A stretch of DNA of 64,000 nt, from positions 372,705-436,704 of the forward strand of contig NZ_LMHW01000001.1 of NCBI RefSeq assembly GCF_001428525.1. The letters are read 5' to 3'. This document shows positions 45,712 through 54,991 of this stretch, piece by piece. The notes under the pieces were generated by a model. That model was not told where the DNA came from, did no database searches, and was given only the letters and a program-made list of their open reading frames with translations. The stretch is from Flavobacterium sp. Root186. GTDB lineage: Bacteria; Bacteroidota; Bacteroidia; Flavobacteriales; Flavobacteriaceae. The position numbers were made by a program, and so were the translations under genes. How positions within the stretch are numbered: position 1 is the stretch's first letter; every line of letters starts with the position of its first letter.

Positions 45712-46917
45712 CTATTTTTCTACTTCTAAGGCGGCCAGAATAAACGGACCTAAACCGTGTGAGTTATCGGTTTTTATTTTTTCATTAATGTAATATTCAA
45801 AAGAACCATCCCGATACGGGTTTCCGCCTAATCCAGCGCTGGCACAAACCTGTGTAATATGAATTTCACCATCTGGATCAACTATGACAAGCTCTTTTGT
45901 TATGGCATCAAAACCTTTTAATGCCAGTTTTTTATATGCTGCAGGTAAATATCCTTTATTTGCTCCTTTCGCAAAAGCATAAACAAACATTTCAGAACCA
46001 GATGCTTCCAGGTAATTTCCTTGCTTTTTTCCTGCATCTGTTACCTGATACCATAATCCCGATGCATCCTGATATTTAGCAACAGCTTTTGAAATATCAT
46101 TTAAATACTGAATTAGTTCTTTTCTTTTTGGATGGTCTTTTGGCATATAATCTAAAACATCAACCAGCGCCATCATATACCAGCCAATAGAACGCGACCA
46201 GAAATTTGATGAAGTTCCCGTTTCTTTATTCGCCCATGGCATCTGCTTGCTTTCATCCCAAGCATGAAAAAGTAATCCTGTTTTTTTATCAAGCGTATGC
46301 AGATGAATTTGTTCGAATTGTTTGGCAACATCGTTTAAATCTTTTCCGACGTCAAATTCTACAGTGTAACGCGCGTAAAATGGTGTTCCCATATATAAAC
46401 CATCAAGCCACATTTGATACGGATATATTTTTTTATGCCAAAATCCGTCTGAATTGGTTCTTGGGTGTGTTTCTAACTGTTTTCGCAACGTCTGCATTGC
46501 AGTCAGGTAACGATTGTCATTTGTTCTTTTGTACAAATCAAACAAAAATTTTCCCGGATTTACATAATCAATATTATAATCTTCGAGTTTGTAATTCATA
46601 ATTTCTCCCGAAGGATTAATCACTGTTTCGCCATAAACTTTAATATAATCTCCATAAACCGGATTATTTGTCTTTTGATACAGTTTTTCAAAAGAAGTCA
46701 TTAACAAACCCAATTTATAATCCCATTTTGGTTTTTCGTTATTGTCAACCTGCCATGCCTGCGGTGCACGTTTGATAATAGAAAGCGCCATTCTCTGTGA
46801 CCAGCTTAGGTCGTTAGATATAGTTTTTGAAGTTTCCTGAGCCTTCATTTCAGTAAATGAAAAAACAATCATACAACTCAAAATTCCGGCAAAACTAAAA
46901 TGGCTTTTCTTTATCAT
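45712..46917 (-). CDS. GH105 unsaturated rhamnogalacturonyl hydrolase (middle copy)
   Basis: A 401-residue GH105 paralog, secreted by an ordinary signal peptide (ends EMKAQ). It has QMWLDGLYMGTPFYARYT, HAWDESKQMPWANKETGTSSNFWSRSIGW and the shared C-terminal GLGGNPYRDGSFEYYINE. Only 22 bases separate it from the next GH105, so it is co-transcribed. Its ligand pocket differs from its neighbours, so a different uronyl oligosaccharide (e.g. rhamnogalacturonan versus homogalacturonan, or side-chain linked) is plausible. Confidence 0.93.
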   Translation of the reverse strand: MIKKSHFSFAGILSCMIVFSFTEMKAQETSKTISNDLSWSQRMALSIIKRAPQAWQVDNNEKPKWDYKLGLLMTSFEKLYQKTNNPVYGDYIKVYGETVINPSGEIMNYKLEDYNIDYVNPGKFLFDLYKRTNDNRYLTAMQTLRKQLETHPRTNSDGFWHKKIYPYQMWLDGLYMGTPFYARYTVEFDVGKDLNDVAKQFEQIHLHTLDKKTGLLFHAWDESKQMPWANKETGTSSNFWSRSIGWYMMALVDVLDYMPKDHPKRKELIQYLNDISKAVAKYQDASGLWYQVTDAGKKQGNYLEASGSEMFVYAFAKGANKGYLPAAYKKLALKGFDAITKELVIVDPDGEIHITQVCASAGLGGNPYRDGSFEYYINEKIKTDNSHGLGPFILAALEVEK

Positions 46918-46927
46918 ATCAAATCGT

Positions 46928-48118
46928 TTATTTATTCAATTCTACTGCGCTTAATAAAAATGCTGCTAAGGCCGGTGAACTATTATCTTTTGTTTTGCTT
47001 TTTGCATAATATTCATTTGTACCGTCGCGAAATGGTTTTCCTCCCAAACCAACATTCGAAGAAACATTTGAAATCGTAATTTCATTATTTTCATTTGTTT
47101 TGACAAATTCTTTTACAAATGCGTTAAAAGATTTTTGTGCTGTTTTTTTATAAGATGATGCTAAATAGCCTTTATCAGCCGCTTTTGCCAAACTATAAAT
47201 TATCATTGCAGAACCTGACGATTCTAAATAATTTCCAGACAGTTCCGGCTTATCAGCAACCTGAAACCACAATCCTGACGGGCTTTGCACCTGAACGGCA
47301 CTTTTTGCTATTTCATTCAAATATCCCAATAATTCTTTTTGCTTTGGATGATTCTTAGGGAAATAATCCAGCGTTTCAACCAATGCCATCATATACCAGC
47401 CAATTCCTCTGTTCCAAATTGTTGGTGAAGTTCCTGTTTCGGAATTTGCCCAGCCAATTTCTTTACTTTCGTCCCAAGCCTGATATGGCAATCCTGTCTT
47501 TTTATCTAATAAATGATTATGAACCAATTCAAATTGTTTGGCAACATCATCTAAACTTTTACCATTTTCATATTTAACTGTGTATTGTGTATAAAAAGGT
47601 TCAGCCATATACAAACCGTCAATCCACATTTGATTTGGGTAAATTTGTTTGTGCCAAAATCCGCCGCTTGCCGTTCTGGGCTGACTTTCGATTTGTGTTC
47701 TTAATTGTTTTATTACCGTTAAATAACGATTGTCTTTTGTTTCTTCATATAAATTAAACAACAATTTTCCGGGATTTACATAATCGATATTATATTCTTT
47801 GATATCGTATTTGGCAATATTTCCACTGCTGTCAATCAATTCATCTGCGTATTCTTTTATATAATTGAGATATTTTTTGTCTTTTGTTTTTAGATATAAT
47901 TTCTCAAAAGCAGACAAAGTCAAACTCATTTTATAATCCCATTTTGGCTTCTCGGTTCCGTCGATCTGCCAGGCCTTTGGGTATTTATTTATAATGGTCG
48001 CCGCTGTTTTCTCTGACCATTTTGAATTGGCAGAAACTACAATTTTTTCAGTATTTTGACCAATTGCAAAACTGCTGAAAAGAGAGAACAAAACAACAGC
48101 TGTTCTTTTATAACTCAT
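46928..48118 (-). CDS. GH105 unsaturated rhamnogalacturonyl hydrolase (first copy)
   Basis: A 396-residue third GH105 paralog: signal peptide (MSYKRTAVVLFSLF...AIGQ), QMWIDGLYMAEPFYTQYT, QAWDESKEIGWANSETGTSPTIWNRGIGW and FRDGTNEYYAKS. ATG 48118 is preferred for its A-rich context and clean signal peptide; ATG 48142, only two bases after the DUF4861 stop, is possible. A still longer frame to 48241 overlaps that gene. It follows the short DUF4861 protein in PUL2. Confidence 0.92.
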   Translation of the reverse strand: MSYKRTAVVLFSLFSSFAIGQNTEKIVVSANSKWSEKTAATIINKYPKAWQIDGTEKPKWDYKMSLTLSAFEKLYLKTKDKKYLNYIKEYADELIDSSGNIAKYDIKEYNIDYVNPGKLLFNLYEETKDNRYLTVIKQLRTQIESQPRTASGGFWHKQIYPNQMWIDGLYMAEPFYTQYTVKYENGKSLDDVAKQFELVHNHLLDKKTGLPYQAWDESKEIGWANSETGTSPTIWNRGIGWYMMALVETLDYFPKNHPKQKELLGYLNEIAKSAVQVQSPSGLWFQVADKPELSGNYLESSGSAMIIYSLAKAADKGYLASSYKKTAQKSFNAFVKEFVKTNENNEITISNVSSNVGLGGKPFRDGTNEYYAKSKTKDNSSPALAAFLLSAVELNK

Positions 48119-48144
48119 TTTTATTGAAACAAATTTCAACATGA

Positions 48145-49110
48145 TTACATCTTCCCTTTTTTGTTCAATACTTCTAATTGTGCATCTAAATATTTCACGA
48201 AATCTTCCTGAGATTTTATTCCGTTTTGCTCTTGTTCCCAAGCTCCTAAAAGATAAAAATCAGTAGCTTTTGTTGTTGGTTTAAAAACCAATAAATAATC
48301 CAAATCCGTATCAGCGATATTTTCGATGGTGTTAACTTCATAAAAAATAGCCAGTCCTAATTTGTCCGGAACCAAAGATTGTGTACCATATGTAGCTATA
48401 TAAGCCCATTTTTTGCTTTTGCTTTCTTTTTTAAGCAGTTCTGTATTCTTTTGTTTTACAATTCCGGTACAGATTCCTTTAATTTCTTTGGATGCCTGAA
48501 TGGTATGTTTTGTATATAACTGATCTGGCTTTATGGTTAAAGTCGAAGTAAAATCGATTTTATCAGATGCTGTTTTCCATCCGTAATAATTCACTTTTAC
48601 ACCCGATTCGTTGTCTTTATTTACAACTGTTGCAATCGTAGAATCTACTTCGCGGAAATGCAGTTTTTCATTGTTTAAATAACGATCAATAGATCCAATT
48701 CCGATTGCTTTTCCTGCTTTCAGAATATCGGCTCCCCAGTCGCTCATTTCGTGATAGGAATCAAAATTATCCTGTCCGACTTTTGGTAAAATCATGGCAG
48801 AAGTTTTCTTTCCAAAAATATCAATTGCATTTCTCCAGTCTAAGTATAAACGGTAACCAATTCGGTTATTTTCCCAGCCCGGACCTTCGTAACGAATATC
48901 AAAAGAATGATCTGTATGTTCGGGGGCCAGTTTTAGTCGGTCAACATTATTAAAAGTAGTTCCGCCAATATATTTGCGTCCTTCCCATTTTCCGTCTGTT
49001 TTTACCGAAATTTCGGCGTAAGTTTTAGCCGTTTTAATATCATATTTTTGGGCATTAACTGATGTAAAACCAATTAAAAATAATGCTGCGGCTGTAATTT
49101 TTGTTTTCAT
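48145..49110 (-). CDS. DUF4861-domain protein (short form)
   Basis: A 321-residue secreted protein with signal peptide (1-20) and the DUF4861 core (RYEGPGWENNRIGYRLYLDWRNAIDIFGKK, MSDWGADILKAGKAIGIGS). It lacks the N-terminal extension of the long paralog at 37007-38302. Function unknown; family members accompany pectin and uronic-acid enzymes. Here it sits between the esterase and three GH105, so a role in uronyl oligosaccharide processing is inferred. Confidence 0.78.
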   Translation of the reverse strand: MKTKITAAALFLIGFTSVNAQKYDIKTAKTYAEISVKTDGKWEGRKYIGGTTFNNVDRLKLAPEHTDHSFDIRYEGPGWENNRIGYRLYLDWRNAIDIFGKKTSAMILPKVGQDNFDSYHEMSDWGADILKAGKAIGIGSIDRYLNNEKLHFREVDSTIATVVNKDNESGVKVNYYGWKTASDKIDFTSTLTIKPDQLYTKHTIQASKEIKGICTGIVKQKNTELLKKESKSKKWAYIATYGTQSLVPDKLGLAIFYEVNTIENIADTDLDYLLVFKPTTKATDFYLLGAWEQEQNGIKSQEDFVKYLDAQLEVLNKKGKM

Positions 49111-49121
49111 TGTATGGTAAA

Positions 49122-50057
49122 TTATTTGAATATCTTATTTAGAAATTTGATTGTAAAATTGACTGTTTTATAAAACCAAGGTTCAAAAAACCAAAAGGAA
49201 TGCGGTGAGTTTTCGATTGTTTCAACTTCATTGTAGATTTTATATTGATTTAAAATCTTTATCATATCATCTCTCCCTGCATGAAACCTGTCAATACTGC
49301 TGTTTATAAACAATGTTGGCGGCGTATTTTTGTCGGTATGGCTTAAAGCCGATGCATTTTTCCAATTCTCTGTTTTTTCTTCATAAGAACCTCCAAGCCA
49401 AAACGATGCCATTTCTCCTTCTGAAGATTCGGGATGCCTGAATGCCAAAACGCCATCTATATCAATAATTGCATTTACTTTTGATGATGACTTACTTTGA
49501 TTTGAAGCATCTTCAAAAGCTGGATTTTGATTTGTTGTACCAATCAAAGCTGCCATCTGCCCTCCCGAAGAACAGCCTAAAACAGCAATTTTGTCTGGAT
49601 TTACTTTGAATTTTACTGCATTATCTTTTATAAATTTAATCGCATTTTTTACATCATAAACTCCATACGGATATTTTGCTTCGAGTGATAACCTGTATTC
49701 TATTGTAAAACACGAATAACCGTAGGAAGCAATTTCCTTTGCCAAAGCGTTCATCTGAGTTTTATTTCCAGATCTCCAGCCTCCGCCATGAATCATGATG
49801 ACTGCGGGATTTTGCTTTTTTGTGTTGTATACAAAAGCATCTAAATGCAATTCTCTTCCACTTTCTTTAAAGTAAATTACATCTTTAATTTGATAAAGCC
49901 CCTTGTGTTTCTCTATAAGCGGAATTGTAATGAACGGATATTTTTTTATCAATTTAGTATAAGTGCTTTTTACCGTGTACGACGTGTCGACAGGGTAAGT
50001 CTGCTGGGCGTTTATTGCACAAGACAGCATGAATAAAATCAATATTATTTTTCGCAT
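49122..50057 (-). CDS. Secreted alpha/beta-hydrolase esterase
   Basis: A 311-residue secreted esterase (signal peptide 1-17). Oxyanion MIHGGGWRSGN, nucleophile Ser in VLGCSSGGQMAAL, and His in SPHSFWFFEPW form the alpha/beta-hydrolase triad; the Asp in SIDRFHAGRDD is likely. It resembles carbohydrate esterase/feruloyl- or acetyl-esterase types. In PUL2 it may remove acetyl or feruloyl groups from pectin side chains. A hairpin separates it from susD, so its expression may be lower. Confidence 0.85.
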   Translation of the reverse strand: MRKIILILFMLSCAINAQQTYPVDTSYTVKSTYTKLIKKYPFITIPLIEKHKGLYQIKDVIYFKESGRELHLDAFVYNTKKQNPAVIMIHGGGWRSGNKTQMNALAKEIASYGYSCFTIEYRLSLEAKYPYGVYDVKNAIKFIKDNAVKFKVNPDKIAVLGCSSGGQMAALIGTTNQNPAFEDASNQSKSSSKVNAIIDIDGVLAFRHPESSEGEMASFWLGGSYEEKTENWKNASALSHTDKNTPPTLFINSSIDRFHAGRDDMIKILNQYKIYNEVETIENSPHSFWFFEPWFYKTVNFTIKFLNKIFK

Positions 50058-50084
50058 TACAATCTTTTTATTTTTTAGTCAGAA

Positions 50085-50112
50085 AGGAGTTCGACACTTT
50101 GGTCAAACTCCT
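50085..50112. terminator. Stem-loop between susD and the esterase gene (PUL2)
   Basis: AGGAGTTCGAC and GTCAAACTCCT form an 11-bp stem with one mismatch. It lies about 50 bases past the susD stop in the leftward mRNA. No long U-tract follows, so it may attenuate or process the transcript to favour susCD. Confidence 0.6.
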
Positions 50113-50160
50113 CTTTAACTTCTTCAAAAAAACAAATAGTCTCAAAAAACTAACAAATTA

Positions 50161-51834
50161 CTAATAACCAGGATTTTGAGGAAAATCTTTATTTTGGTTT
50201 AAATCCAATGCCACTTGCGGAATTGGCCTTAAAATTTTAAGCTGTCCGCCAACACCAACAAAATTAGCTGCCTTAATTTTATAATTATGAGCCGATGCTC
50301 TTGCAACTAATGTTCCGGTACGTTTTAAATCAAACCAGCGTTTATATTCTCCTAACAATTCTCTTCCTCTTTCATCTAAAATATAATCGATGTTGAATTC
50401 TGCTGCTGTCGCATTTGCAACGCCTGCTCTTCTTCTCACTTCATTTAAACGATCTAAACCAGTCCCTGGCTGTCCGGCTTTTAAATAAGCTTCGGCAGCA
50501 ATTAAATAGGTTTCTCCAAGTCTTGAAACAATAATATCTCTTGTACTTACAGGACCTGTGCTCGAAGGCGTTGTAGGATCCGGATCGTCAAATTTCTTAA
50601 CCGGAATGGTATAGCAGTCTAAGTTTTTAATCAAAGTATGCGCTGCAGAATATTCCCCCCAAGGATGATACACAAACGTCGCCGATTTTCTTGAAGCGTT
50701 TGCTGTTTCCCAAGCAATTCTGTCTGCTGGCGTAAACCATTTTGGCTCATAAAAATGTCTCACTTTTAATGAAGCTGGATTTGTGCTTCTGTAATACGGA
50801 TAATACAACACGTTTTTTGTAACGCCGTTTGTAGTTTCAGGACCCTCCAGAATTTCTGTCATAAAAGTACCTTCCCATCTTTTATCTCCTTTTTCATAAA
50901 GACCTAAAGCGTAATCTGTTGGGCATAAATTATAACTTCTTAAAGGTGCACCTGTTTCGGCACCTCCTAAATACGAACTGAAATAGTAAAACTGGTTGTT
51001 TCCAAGTTTTGTAGGGTCTGTACTTGTTGAAGCTTTATCATACTGAACAGAGAAAATAGTTTCGGCATTTAAATCGTTTCCGGGTTTAAATAACTGATCA
51101 AAGGCAAGTGCAAGTGTTTGCCCGCCAATTGCTGCATCAGCGTAAGCGGCTGCTTTTGCGAAATCATCAGCTTTGCCAAAAGTTTCATATCCTCTGGTTA
51201 AATACACTTTTGCCAGTAAATCGTTTACGGCTCTTTTGTTGACTTTTCCTGTTGTGCTGTAAGAGTTTGTTCCAACACTTGCCAAAGCTGCATCTAAATC
51301 TGAAATAATCTGAGTATACACTTCTTCAGCAGTATTTCTGTGGAAAGATAAAACCGGTGTTGTTATATTTTCATTTACAATTGGAACTCCGCCATAAGTC
51401 TGAACCAATAAAAAATACGCTTGTGCTCTCAAAAATCTGGCTTCGCCCACCTGCGTGTTCAAATTAGCTGTTTGTTCTGTTATAGCTGAATAATAAACGG
51501 ATTTATTTACAGATTGAATTAATTGATAACAAGGCGTATACAAATCCGCAACATTATCCGAAGAAGGTATTAAAAGTGTATACTGGCTTAAACCTGCCGG
51601 TTCTGGAGTTCTTCCTTCGGCATACATATCAGTTCCTGATTCAAATAACCAAGGATTTCCTCCATAAATGCTCTTAAGCCATGCATAATTTGTATTGATC
51701 AATAACTGGTATCCTGATGCTGTTTTATAAGTGGCATCGGCAGGAACATTTGACAAGCTTTCTTCTTCTATATAATTGCTGCATGAATTTAAAACCATGG
51801 CAGCAATTCCTAATATTATTATTATTTTTTTCAT
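50161..51834 (-). CDS. SusD/RagB family glycan-binding lipoprotein (PUL2)
   Basis: A 557-residue SusD-like lipoprotein: lipobox LNSCSNY followed by IEEE, a surface-export type signal. N-terminal TPR-like part with ARFLRAQAYFLLVQTYGGVPIVNEN and C-terminal RLGETYLIAAEAYLKAGQ, DYILDERGRELLGEYKRWFDLKR and NPGY end. It captures pectin-derived oligosaccharides for the SusC encoded 12 bases upstream. Confidence 0.96.
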   Translation of the reverse strand: MKKIIIILGIAAMVLNSCSNYIEEESLSNVPADATYKTASGYQLLINTNYAWLKSIYGGNPWLFESGTDMYAEGRTPEPAGLSQYTLLIPSSDNVADLYTPCYQLIQSVNKSVYYSAITEQTANLNTQVGEARFLRAQAYFLLVQTYGGVPIVNENITTPVLSFHRNTAEEVYTQIISDLDAALASVGTNSYSTTGKVNKRAVNDLLAKVYLTRGYETFGKADDFAKAAAYADAAIGGQTLALAFDQLFKPGNDLNAETIFSVQYDKASTSTDPTKLGNNQFYYFSSYLGGAETGAPLRSYNLCPTDYALGLYEKGDKRWEGTFMTEILEGPETTNGVTKNVLYYPYYRSTNPASLKVRHFYEPKWFTPADRIAWETANASRKSATFVYHPWGEYSAAHTLIKNLDCYTIPVKKFDDPDPTTPSSTGPVSTRDIIVSRLGETYLIAAEAYLKAGQPGTGLDRLNEVRRRAGVANATAAEFNIDYILDERGRELLGEYKRWFDLKRTGTLVARASAHNYKIKAANFVGVGGQLKILRPIPQVALDLNQNKDFPQNPGY

Positions 51835-51846
51835 TTGATATCTTTA

Positions 51847-54800
51847 TTAAAATTTAACACTTAATCCCAATTGCGTTGTTACAGATGCCGGACGGTTTAC
51901 CCCAAAAGGAGAAGCGGCCCACTCTGGATCATATCCATCAAAATCTGTAAATACAAATGGATCTAAAACATTCACATAAATCCTCAAATTACTAATTTTA
52001 AGTTTTTTCAATAATTCTGAATTCAATGTGTATCCTAAAGATATATTTTTGATTTTTACGTAAGAAACATCACGATAGTAACCAAATAAAGAAGTCCAAT
52101 AGGCACCCGCACCCGTTGCAACCGGTCCCGGTCTTGGGTTTGTGTTATTGGCATTGGCTTCGATACCTGTACCATTTGTTGGAATAAAATAATCCATTGC
52201 CAATTTTTGACGGCCTCTGTCGCTTACGTCTGCAAAGTTTTGGTGAAAAGTACTCAAAACTGTCTGCCCCTGACTTGTCAATACAGAAAAATTGAAATCG
52301 AAATTCCCAACAGTCAGTTTAGAATATAAACTTCCCTGCCAATCCGGATTTGCATTTCCTATTACCGTTCTGTCATCCTGGTTAAATTTTCCATCGCCAT
52401 TTAAATCTTTTGGTCTCGCCTGCCCCGGAGCTTGCCCGTAAGTTGCTGCACGTGCTGCTTCGCTTTCCTGCCAAACGCCATCATAAACGTAGTTGTAATT
52501 AGGGTTTAACTCTGAACCCAGAATTAATTTATTTCCAATATCACTAACCTTGTCCTGATTGTAAATTGACTCTAATTTGTTTACGTTTTTAGTAAAGGTA
52601 AAAGTCGTTTCCCAGTTTACGTTTTCGCTTTTGATGTTTTTTGTCGTTAATAAAACTTCGACACCTTTATTGCTTACAGAACCCACGTTTGCAAAAGTGT
52701 TTTTCCAGCCGCTTTCTGCAGGTAATTGCTGCTTGTAGATTAATTTATCTGATAATCTGTCGTAAACATCAACACTTCCTGAGATTCTGTTTTTCAAGAA
52801 ACCGAAATCAAGACCAAGGTTTAATTCTCGTGTTTTTTCCCATGTTAAATCCTGATTCGCCAGATTTTCTGACTGCCAGCCCGAAACTACATTGGCTCCG
52901 TTTGCATAAAAAGTCTGCTGATTTAATAACGCCTGAGAAGTATAAGGCGCTACGTTATCGTTTCCTGTATAACCTAAACTCGCACGAAGTTTTAAGTCTG
53001 AAATTACATTACTGTTTGCTAAGAAAGATTCTTTGCTGATTTTCCAACCTAATGCTACAGAAGGGAAACTCTGCCATTTATTACCTTCAGATAAAACAGA
53101 TGAACCATCCCATCTTGTAGAAGCAGTTAATAAATATTTGTCTTTAAAAGTATAGTTTAAACGAACGGCATAAGAGCTTAACGTATTCTTTAAATAACCT
53201 GAACTGATGTTGTAACTAGTCTGAACTCCAGATCCCATATTATTTGACCCAGTATCAAAAGGCTGATTGTTAGAATATAAATACGAAGTTTCATCAACAT
53301 TTGAATACAAACTCTGCAATAATAAAACACTAAAATCATGCACTTCAGCAAAAGTATGTTTCAAATCAATTTGGTTGTCCCAAGTATAATTGAAGTTATT
53401 GAAGTTTTTTATTGAGGCTGAATTTTTTCCGTTTAATGTAACTCCGGCATTTGTCTGTGCACCATAAGCTGCACTTGTAACTGTATTTTCTATACCGGCA
53501 GAAAAAGTGGTTTTAAATGAAAGCCATTTTAATGCTTGGTATTGAAAGAAAACATTTCCAACGGTCTGCCATGTTTTTTCTGTCTGCGAAGAATTGGCAA
53601 TTTCCATTAATGGGTTTACCGCACTGGTTTTATTAATTGCCCAGGAACCATCAGGATAAGTTAATTTCCCCGGAAGGAAAAATAAAGTTCCTACTCTTTC
53701 ATTTCCATCGGCATCAACTGCCCAAGGTGACATTAAAGGGCTAAGTCTGAAAGCATCCTGCATGGCTAAATCACTTCCTAACTGCGTGTCAACACGAGCA
53801 ATTGTAACATTGGCACCTGTTGTAAATTTGTCGTTTATTTTATGATTTAATCCTAATTTAAAAGAGTATTTATCAGTTCCGTCATTATCGATAAGTCCTT
53901 CATCGCTTTGAATTCCGAATCCTAAATTGTAGCTCAAACCAGAATCTGAACGGCCTGTAACATTTAAGTAATTGTTTTGGGTCATTCCGGGTTTTAGAAC
54001 AGCATCAGCCCAGTCAAAATTGTAGCCATTGTTTGCTCTTGTAACTAATAAAGGGCTTTGATTTCCTGCCAAAGCAGCAAGCTGCGCAGGAGTCTGAGTT
54101 GCCGGCGTTGCGCTCATATAGGCAACTTGGTGAAATTTCCACCATTCTTCGCCATTCATCATTTTTGGTAATCTTGCCGCCGTTTTTGTTCCGTAAGAAG
54201 AATCAAAAGTTACATTGATTCCTGATTTTACATTAGCACCGCTTTTAGTTGTAACAATAATAACACCGCTGGCTCCTCTTGAACCGTAGATTGCTGCTGA
54301 CGAAGCATCTTTTAAAACGTCCATTCTCGCAATATCCTGTGGATTTAGAAAGTCAATATTATCAACCGGAACGCCATCTACAACATATAATGGAGACGAT
54401 CCTACTAATGAATTATTTCCTCTAATAACCACTTTAAATCCGTCGCCGGAACGCCCTGAAGTTGACGAAATCGTAACTCCGGGTGTGCTTCCCTGAATTG
54501 CTTCCAATGCACTTGTAGTATTTCTTTCTGTAATGGTTGCCGCACTAATAGTACTTACAGAACCTGTAAGATCTGTTTTCTTTACAGAACCGTATCCTAC
54601 AACCACAACTTCGTTTAATGAATTTGACTGTTCTGCAAGGCTTACGTTAATTTTTGTTTTTCCGGCAACGCTTACTTCCTGCGTTTGAAAACCTAAATAG
54701 CTTATTATTAAAACAGCTTTATTATTGGTTACATTTATTTTAAAACTTCCTTCAAAATCCGTCGAAGTTCCGTTTTTAGTTCCTTTTTCCTGGATATTAA

Positions 54801-54951
54801 CGCCCGGCAGCGATAATCCTGTCGCATCTGTAATTTTCCCTTCTATTGTTGTAGACTGTGCATTTATAGTATTGCACAGGAGGAAATTCAGGAAAAATAA
54901 AAATACAAGGTTGTATTTTATTTTTTTCTTTAATGGTTGTTTAATTTTCAT
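51847..54951 (-). CDS. SusC/RagA TonB-dependent outer-membrane transporter (PUL2)
   Basis: A 1034-residue SusC homolog: hydrophobic signal peptide (to about 32), N-terminal CarboxypepD-like domain (TTIEGKITDATGLSLPGVNI), TonB box and plug (LNEVVVVGYG, NTTSALEAIQGSTPGV, PLYVVDGVPVDN, SAAIYGSRGASGVIIVTTK), and a C-terminal barrel ending in GLSVKF. It imports pectic or rhamnogalacturonan oligosaccharides. It is preceded by GH28 (40-base gap) and followed by SusD. Confidence 0.97.
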   Translation of the reverse strand: MKIKQPLKKKIKYNLVFLFFLNFLLCNTINAQSTTIEGKITDATGLSLPGVNIQEKGTKNGTSTDFEGSFKINVTNNKAVLIISYLGFQTQEVSVAGKTKINVSLAEQSNSLNEVVVVGYGSVKKTDLTGSVSTISAATITERNTTSALEAIQGSTPGVTISSTSGRSGDGFKVVIRGNNSLVGSSPLYVVDGVPVDNIDFLNPQDIARMDVLKDASSAAIYGSRGASGVIIVTTKSGANVKSGINVTFDSSYGTKTAARLPKMMNGEEWWKFHQVAYMSATPATQTPAQLAALAGNQSPLLVTRANNGYNFDWADAVLKPGMTQNNYLNVTGRSDSGLSYNLGFGIQSDEGLIDNDGTDKYSFKLGLNHKINDKFTTGANVTIARVDTQLGSDLAMQDAFRLSPLMSPWAVDADGNERVGTLFFLPGKLTYPDGSWAINKTSAVNPLMEIANSSQTEKTWQTVGNVFFQYQALKWLSFKTTFSAGIENTVTSAAYGAQTNAGVTLNGKNSASIKNFNNFNYTWDNQIDLKHTFAEVHDFSVLLLQSLYSNVDETSYLYSNNQPFDTGSNNMGSGVQTSYNISSGYLKNTLSSYAVRLNYTFKDKYLLTASTRWDGSSVLSEGNKWQSFPSVALGWKISKESFLANSNVISDLKLRASLGYTGNDNVAPYTSQALLNQQTFYANGANVVSGWQSENLANQDLTWEKTRELNLGLDFGFLKNRISGSVDVYDRLSDKLIYKQQLPAESGWKNTFANVGSVSNKGVEVLLTTKNIKSENVNWETTFTFTKNVNKLESIYNQDKVSDIGNKLILGSELNPNYNYVYDGVWQESEAARAATYGQAPGQARPKDLNGDGKFNQDDRTVIGNANPDWQGSLYSKLTVGNFDFNFSVLTSQGQTVLSTFHQNFADVSDRGRQKLAMDYFIPTNGTGIEANANNTNPRPGPVATGAGAYWTSLFGYYRDVSYVKIKNISLGYTLNSELLKKLKISNLRIYVNVLDPFVFTDFDGYDPEWAASPFGVNRPASVTTQLGLSVKF

Positions 54952-54991
54952 AAGTGGTTTCGTGGTTTGGTTAAATTATAGTTACTCGTTT

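Noticed and set aside
46928-48241. Long start of the first GH105 gene
   Set aside because: It runs into the DUF4861 gene and precedes a clear signal peptide at 48118.
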